From: SZUA-430 sp964647355
GTDB lineage: Bacteria; Pseudomonadota; Alphaproteobacteria; Micropepsales; Micropepsaceae
Direction: 5' to 3'
NCBI GenBank assembly: GCA_964647355.1
Contig: CAZYGK010000046.1
Location: 1 to 25,627, forward strand
DNA length: 25,627 nt
The translations under genes and the position numbers were made by a program. The notes under the pieces are model-generated. The model searched no databases, was not told where the DNA came from, and saw nothing but the letters and a program-made list of their open reading frames with translations. This document shows, piece after piece, positions 22,541 to 25,627 of the stretch. Each line of letters starts with the position of its first letter. Position 1 is the stretch's first letter.

Positions 22541-23577
22541 CTTTCCTCCAGGCGATTTGGACGGTCTCGATGATACTTGCCGTTTGGGCGCTGCTTTCGG
22601 TGTTCTCGCTCTTGGTGGTGCGCTTGATCCGCGAGCGACGGCAGCGCCGGCATGCTGCCGTGCGGGCACGGCTGAAGACGAATGTGAGGTCGCTCTTCAC
22701 CGAGCATGGCCAGCCGGCCGACTACGAGCGCATCGCAGGCCAAAACGGGTTCACGGCGGTCGCGCTCGAGCTTTTGATGGAACTGGACGGCGGGTCGCGT
22801 GCGCGCTTGGTCGCGTTCATGCGGCAGCGGGGCATCGACGGCCGTTTGCGGCAAGGGTTGCGGCGTGCCAACCAGGCGAAGCGTCTGGCGGCTGCGGAAG
22901 GCTTGATGTTCTTCCCGTCGCCGCAAACGTGCGCTGCGTTGGAGCGCGCGCTTCGAGACCGTGATCTCGACGTGCGCTTGGCCGCGGCTGCCAGTCTGGT
23001 GGCGCAGGATGCGACGCCGCCTCTCGACGTGTTGCTGCCTTTGCTCACCCGCGGAGGACGCGGCATGCCGGCGCGCTTGGGGCAGATTTTGCGCGACTAT
23101 GGCGAGCGCCATCCGGGCGGGGTGATCGCGACAGCGCGCGACCAGAAACTGCATCCGTTCATTCGCGCCAAAGCGGTGGAGACGATAGCCGTCATCAAGG
23201 GCGGGTGCTGGATGTATTCGGTGCACGCTCTCGTGTCGGCGCCGGAGCCCGATATTCGTGCGGCGGTGTTGCGCGGTATCGGCAAGGCGCCGAGCGAGAA
23301 CGCGCGCGTCGTCGTCGCGCATTGCCTGCGCGATCCCAGCTGGTTCGTGCGTGCTGCGGCAGCCGACGCTGCCGGGCGGATCGGCCTTTACGAATTGGTG
23401 CCGGCGATCGTTCGCTTGGTTGACGACGAACAGTGGTGGGTTCGCTTCCGCGCCACCGAGGCCTTGGAACGGCTCGATGCGGTGGGCCGCAAGGCGCTAA
23501 GGGACATGGCCAAGTTCGGCTCCGACCGGCAGAAACGGCAAGCGCAGCTCACGCTCTCGAAGCACGCGGTCACATGA
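22537..23577 (+). CDS. Membrane-anchored HEAT-repeat protein
   Basis: The 346-residue product has one N-terminal transmembrane helix (about 5-30, MILAVWALLSVFSLLVVRLI) followed by a basic stretch, leaving the rest in the cytoplasm by the positive-inside rule. The remainder is helical HEAT repeats: ALERALRDRDLDVRLAAAAS, PDIRAAVLRGIGKAPSENAR, DPSWFVRAAAADAAGRIGL, EQWWVRFRATEALERL. HEAT repeats are protein-binding scaffolds with no catalytic site. The start overlaps the YaiO-like stop and the stop overlaps the GT2 start (ATGA in both cases), so it probably regulates or scaffolds the synthase and its export partner. Confidence 0.85.
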   Translation: MTFLQAIWTVSMILAVWALLSVFSLLVVRLIRERRQRRHAAVRARLKTNVRSLFTEHGQPADYERIAGQNGFTAVALELLMELDGGSRARLVAFMRQRGIDGRLRQGLRRANQAKRLAAAEGLMFFPSPQTCAALERALRDRDLDVRLAAAASLVAQDATPPLDVLLPLLTRGGRGMPARLGQILRDYGERHPGGVIATARDQKLHPFIRAKAVETIAVIKGGCWMYSVHALVSAPEPDIRAAVLRGIGKAPSENARVVVAHCLRDPSWFVRAAAADAAGRIGLYELVPAIVRLVDDEQWWVRFRATEALERLDAVGRKALRDMAKFGSDRQKRQAQLTLSKHAVT

Positions 23578-24983
23578 GCGCGGATCCATCCTCGGCCCTT
23601 GTCGTTGCGGTGACGCTCATTGCATGGTCGATCGTGATCGCCGGCTCGCTGCAGTGCCTTCTGCATACGGTGCAATTGTTTCTGGCGGGCTGGGCGTTGT
23701 GGGAACGGCCGCCGATGTCGAACTCCGGCCAGTTGTGGCGCCGGACCGCCGATGCCGCGCCGCCGGTTGCGGTCCTGGTTCCAGCCTATAACGAAGAGCG
23801 CACGATCGTCGCCAGTTTGCGCGCTCTGTTGGCGCTGACTTATCCGGATTTCGAGATCATCGTCATCAACGACGGGTCGAAGGACAGCACGATGGACGTG
23901 CTGATGAAACATCTCGATCTCGTGCCCGGCAGCCGGCCGTTCGAGACGGCGGCGCCGCACCAGCCGGTCAAAGCGATCTATAGCTCGCCGCAGCATCCGC
24001 GCCTGCTCGTCATCGACAAGGAAAACGGCGGCAAGGCCGACGCTTTGAATGCGGGGATCAACTTGGCGCAAGCGCCGATCTTTTGCGCGATCGACGCCGA
24101 CAGCATTCTTGAATCGGACGCGTTGCTGCGCGCGGTCCAGCCCTTCGTTGCCGATCCTTTGAAAGTGGTGGCGGTCGGCGGAACGATCCGGATCTTGAAC
24201 GGCTGCCGGGTGGAAGGCGGCCGGATTGCGGCGGTGGGCTTGCCGCGCAGTCTTCTGGCGCTGTTCCAGATCATCGAGTATCTGCGCGCGTTCCTGCTTG
24301 CCCGGCTGTCGTTGAGCCGTATGGAGACGCTGACGATCATTTCCGGCGCCTTCGGTTTGTTCCGGCGGCAGATTGCGCTGCAGGTCGGCGGCTACAGCAC
24401 CGATACGGTGGGCGAAGATCTGGAACTCGTCATCAAGATCCACCGCGAGATGCGCCGCTTGAAGCGGCCCTATCGCGTGGAGTTCATCCCGGAACCGGTG
24501 TGCTGGACCGAGGCGCCGGTTTCGTTGCGCGCGCTCGGGGCGCAGCGGCGGCGCTGGCAGCGCGGGTCGGTGGAAACCTTCTTCAAGCACCGGGACATGT
24601 TCATGAACCCGCGTTACGGCCGGGTCGGGCTGCTCGGCTTTGGGCAGATCTTCGTGGTCGACCTTGCCGGGCCGGTGCTGGAGTTGCTCGGCTATGTGCT
24701 GATTCCGTTGTTCTATCTTCTCGGGATGCTCGACGTTGCCTTCGTGTTTGCGTTCTTGGCGCTGACCATCGCGTTCGGCATTTTTCTCAGCGTGGGATCG
24801 CTGGTGCTCGAGGAGATCGAGCTCCGCCGCTTTCCACGTGCCCGCGACGTCGCCATTCTGGCGTTCGCCGCCGTAGTCGAGAACTTCGGCTATCGCCAAA
24901 TCAACTCGATCTGGCGACTGCAAGGCTTGTGGCAGTACGTCAGAGGGATGCAGGGTTGGGGTCCCGCCACGGTGCGCGCCTAG
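23574..24983 (+). CDS. Family 2 processive-type glycosyltransferase, membrane-bound polysaccharide synthase
   Basis: The 469-residue product has an N-terminal hydrophobic segment (about 9-40) and a GT-A domain: VAVLVPAYNEERTIVASLRA (65-84), VINDGS (97-102), KENGGKADALNAGI (149-162), the nucleotide-sugar/metal site DAD (174-176), GED (280-282) as catalytic base region, and QRRRWQRG (324-331). The QxxRW motif marks processive synthases such as PgaC/IcaA, hyaluronan and cellulose synthases. At least three hydrophobic segments follow (about 360-460) and would form the export channel. The sugar cannot be read from sequence. ATG 23574 is fixed by the ATGA overlap with the HEAT gene. It is the last gene of the operon; a REP-like hairpin follows. 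Confidence 0.9.
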   Translation: MSADPSSALVVAVTLIAWSIVIAGSLQCLLHTVQLFLAGWALWERPPMSNSGQLWRRTADAAPPVAVLVPAYNEERTIVASLRALLALTYPDFEIIVINDGSKDSTMDVLMKHLDLVPGSRPFETAAPHQPVKAIYSSPQHPRLLVIDKENGGKADALNAGINLAQAPIFCAIDADSILESDALLRAVQPFVADPLKVVAVGGTIRILNGCRVEGGRIAAVGLPRSLLALFQIIEYLRAFLLARLSLSRMETLTIISGAFGLFRRQIALQVGGYSTDTVGEDLELVIKIHREMRRLKRPYRVEFIPEPVCWTEAPVSLRALGAQRRRWQRGSVETFFKHRDMFMNPRYGRVGLLGFGQIFVVDLAGPVLELLGYVLIPLFYLLGMLDVAFVFAFLALTIAFGIFLSVGSLVLEEIELRRFPRARDVAILAFAAVVENFGYRQINSIWRLQGLWQYVRGMQGWGPATVRA

Positions 24984-25008
24984 AGCGCATTTCGTGTGCC
25001 CATTCGTC

Positions 25009-25046
25009 TGTCATACCGGCTCGCGCTTCGCTTGGCCGGGATGACA
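25009..25046. repeat. REP-like hairpin between convergent genes
   Basis: TGTCATACCGGC and GCCGGGATGACA pair with one mismatch around a 14-base centre. TGTCAT-CCGGC arms are typical of dispersed palindromes in Alphaproteobacteria. It lies between the GT2 gene end and the convergent MMPL gene end, where it may help stop transcription from either side. Confidence 0.65.
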
Positions 25047-25067
25047 GGGGAAAATGCCATGGCGCTG

Positions 25068-25627
25068 CTACGTTTGCTTGCGCGGCACCAAACGGTCAAG
25101 GACGACGGCCATCGCGGGCAAAACGGTGATGGCGGCGAGTGCGTTGGCGAGCACCAGGAAGGCGAGGAGCCAGCCCATGTCGGCTTGGAACTTCAAGCCC
25201 GAGAATGCCCAGCAGCCGACGCCGAGTGCGAGCGTCAGCGCCGTGTAGACGATCGCAGCACCCTCTTCGCGCAACGACAGGGCGAACGCCTCAGCCATGG
25301 CCGAGCCTTCGCGCAGGTGCAACTCGATCCGTTCGTAGAGATAGAGTCCGAAGCCGACGCCGATGCCGGCCGCCAGCACGAAGACCGGCAGCGTCGTGAC
25401 CGTCAGGCCGATGTCGAGCCAGGCGAGCAGCCATAGACCCAACGCGTTCGCGAGGGCCAGCGGCGCCAGGCAGCACGGCACGGCGCGCCAGTCGCGATAG
25501 GCGGCAAAGACCAGAATGCCGATGACGCCGAACACCAGAAGCGGTGCGGTCACGCGCGCCTCGCGCACCGCGTCGTTGATCGCGGCCAGGACGCCGCCGT
25601 TGCCGGTCGCCAGTCGGAACGTGACCT
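25068..25627 (-). CDS. MMPL/RND family transporter, C-terminal part (runs off the right edge)
   Basis: The frame is open from the window edge at 25627 to a stop at 25068, giving about 186 residues of the C-terminal membrane domain. Helices can be seen at TAPLLVFGVIGILVFAAYRD, VPCCLAPLALANALGLWLLA, TTLPVFVLAAGIGVGFGLYL, GAAIVYTALTLALGVGCWAF and MGWLLAFLVLANALAAITVL. GIGVGFGLYLYERIELHLRE matches the GIGVDY-type helix of MMPL and RND pumps (usually Asp-Tyr; here Gly-Phe-Gly), followed by an amphipathic segment with AEAFALSLREEGAAIVYTAL. These proteins export lipids or hydrophobic compounds using the proton gradient. The missing acidic residue in that helix may mean altered coupling or another subfamily. 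The usual start is beyond the window. Confidence 0.85.
   Translation of the reverse strand, partial: VTFRLATGNGGVLAAINDAVREARVTAPLLVFGVIGILVFAAYRDWRAVPCCLAPLALANALGLWLLAWLDIGLTVTTLPVFVLAAGIGVGFGLYLYERIELHLREGSAMAEAFALSLREEGAAIVYTALTLALGVGCWAFSGLKFQADMGWLLAFLVLANALAAITVLPAMAVVLDRLVPRKQT

Noticed and set aside
23388..24923. A 511-residue minus-strand frame antisense to the GT2 gene
   Set aside because: It mirrors the high-GC codon pattern of the glycosyltransferase and has no recognisable domain.

Overview
The window looks like accessory chromosomal DNA of a high-GC alphaproteobacterium. Supporting signs are a GTTC-N7-GTTC SOS box of the alphaproteobacterial LexA type, an RcnB-family exported protein, short overlapping operons and dispersed palindromic repeats. 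I cannot place it below class. No tRNA, rRNA, integrase, transposase or CRISPR array is visible.

Left half (340-15607): every gene lies on the minus strand. Reading from high to low coordinates, there is an unrecognised 367-residue protein; then a tightly spaced restriction-modification-like operon of a type III-like helicase-nuclease (Res), a beta-class adenine methyltransferase (Mod) and a Z1-domain ATPase; then a frameshifted DnaQ/PolB-like 3'-5' exonuclease gene; then an envelope operon of a stand-alone CHASE2 protein, a small exported protein and an exported M48 metallopeptidase. The restriction operon looks lower in GC than its flanks, suggesting acquisition.

The most unusual architectural feature is that two cargo blocks are each bracketed by an intact (or nearly intact) gene and a second copy of only its 3' end, in direct orientation. 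The exonuclease 3' end recurs at 340-538, about 97% identical by eye to 4722-4920, around the CHASE2/M48 operon. The 3' end of the 16552-17253 gene recurs as a decayed copy at 14228-14495, about 87% identical by eye, around the 367-residue gene and a divergent membrane-protein gene. This is what insertion at gene 3' ends leaves behind, yet no recombinase is present.

Middle (17254-19125): a repeat-rich stretch. It holds a nine-run G tract, a strictly 13-bp-periodic array that reverses orientation at 17676 and is interrupted by an 83-bp palindrome, the SOS box, a truncated antitoxin-like leader, a DUF433/DUF5615 toxin-antitoxin pair, and a REP-like palindrome related to a pair at the left edge.

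Right part (19126-25627): more ordinary envelope genes. These are an RcnB/glycine-zipper exported protein, a formate/nitrite-type channel, a translationally coupled YaiO-like barrel, HEAT-repeat and GT2 synthase operon probably making and exporting a polysaccharide, and the 3' part of an MMPL/RND transporter running off the right edge.
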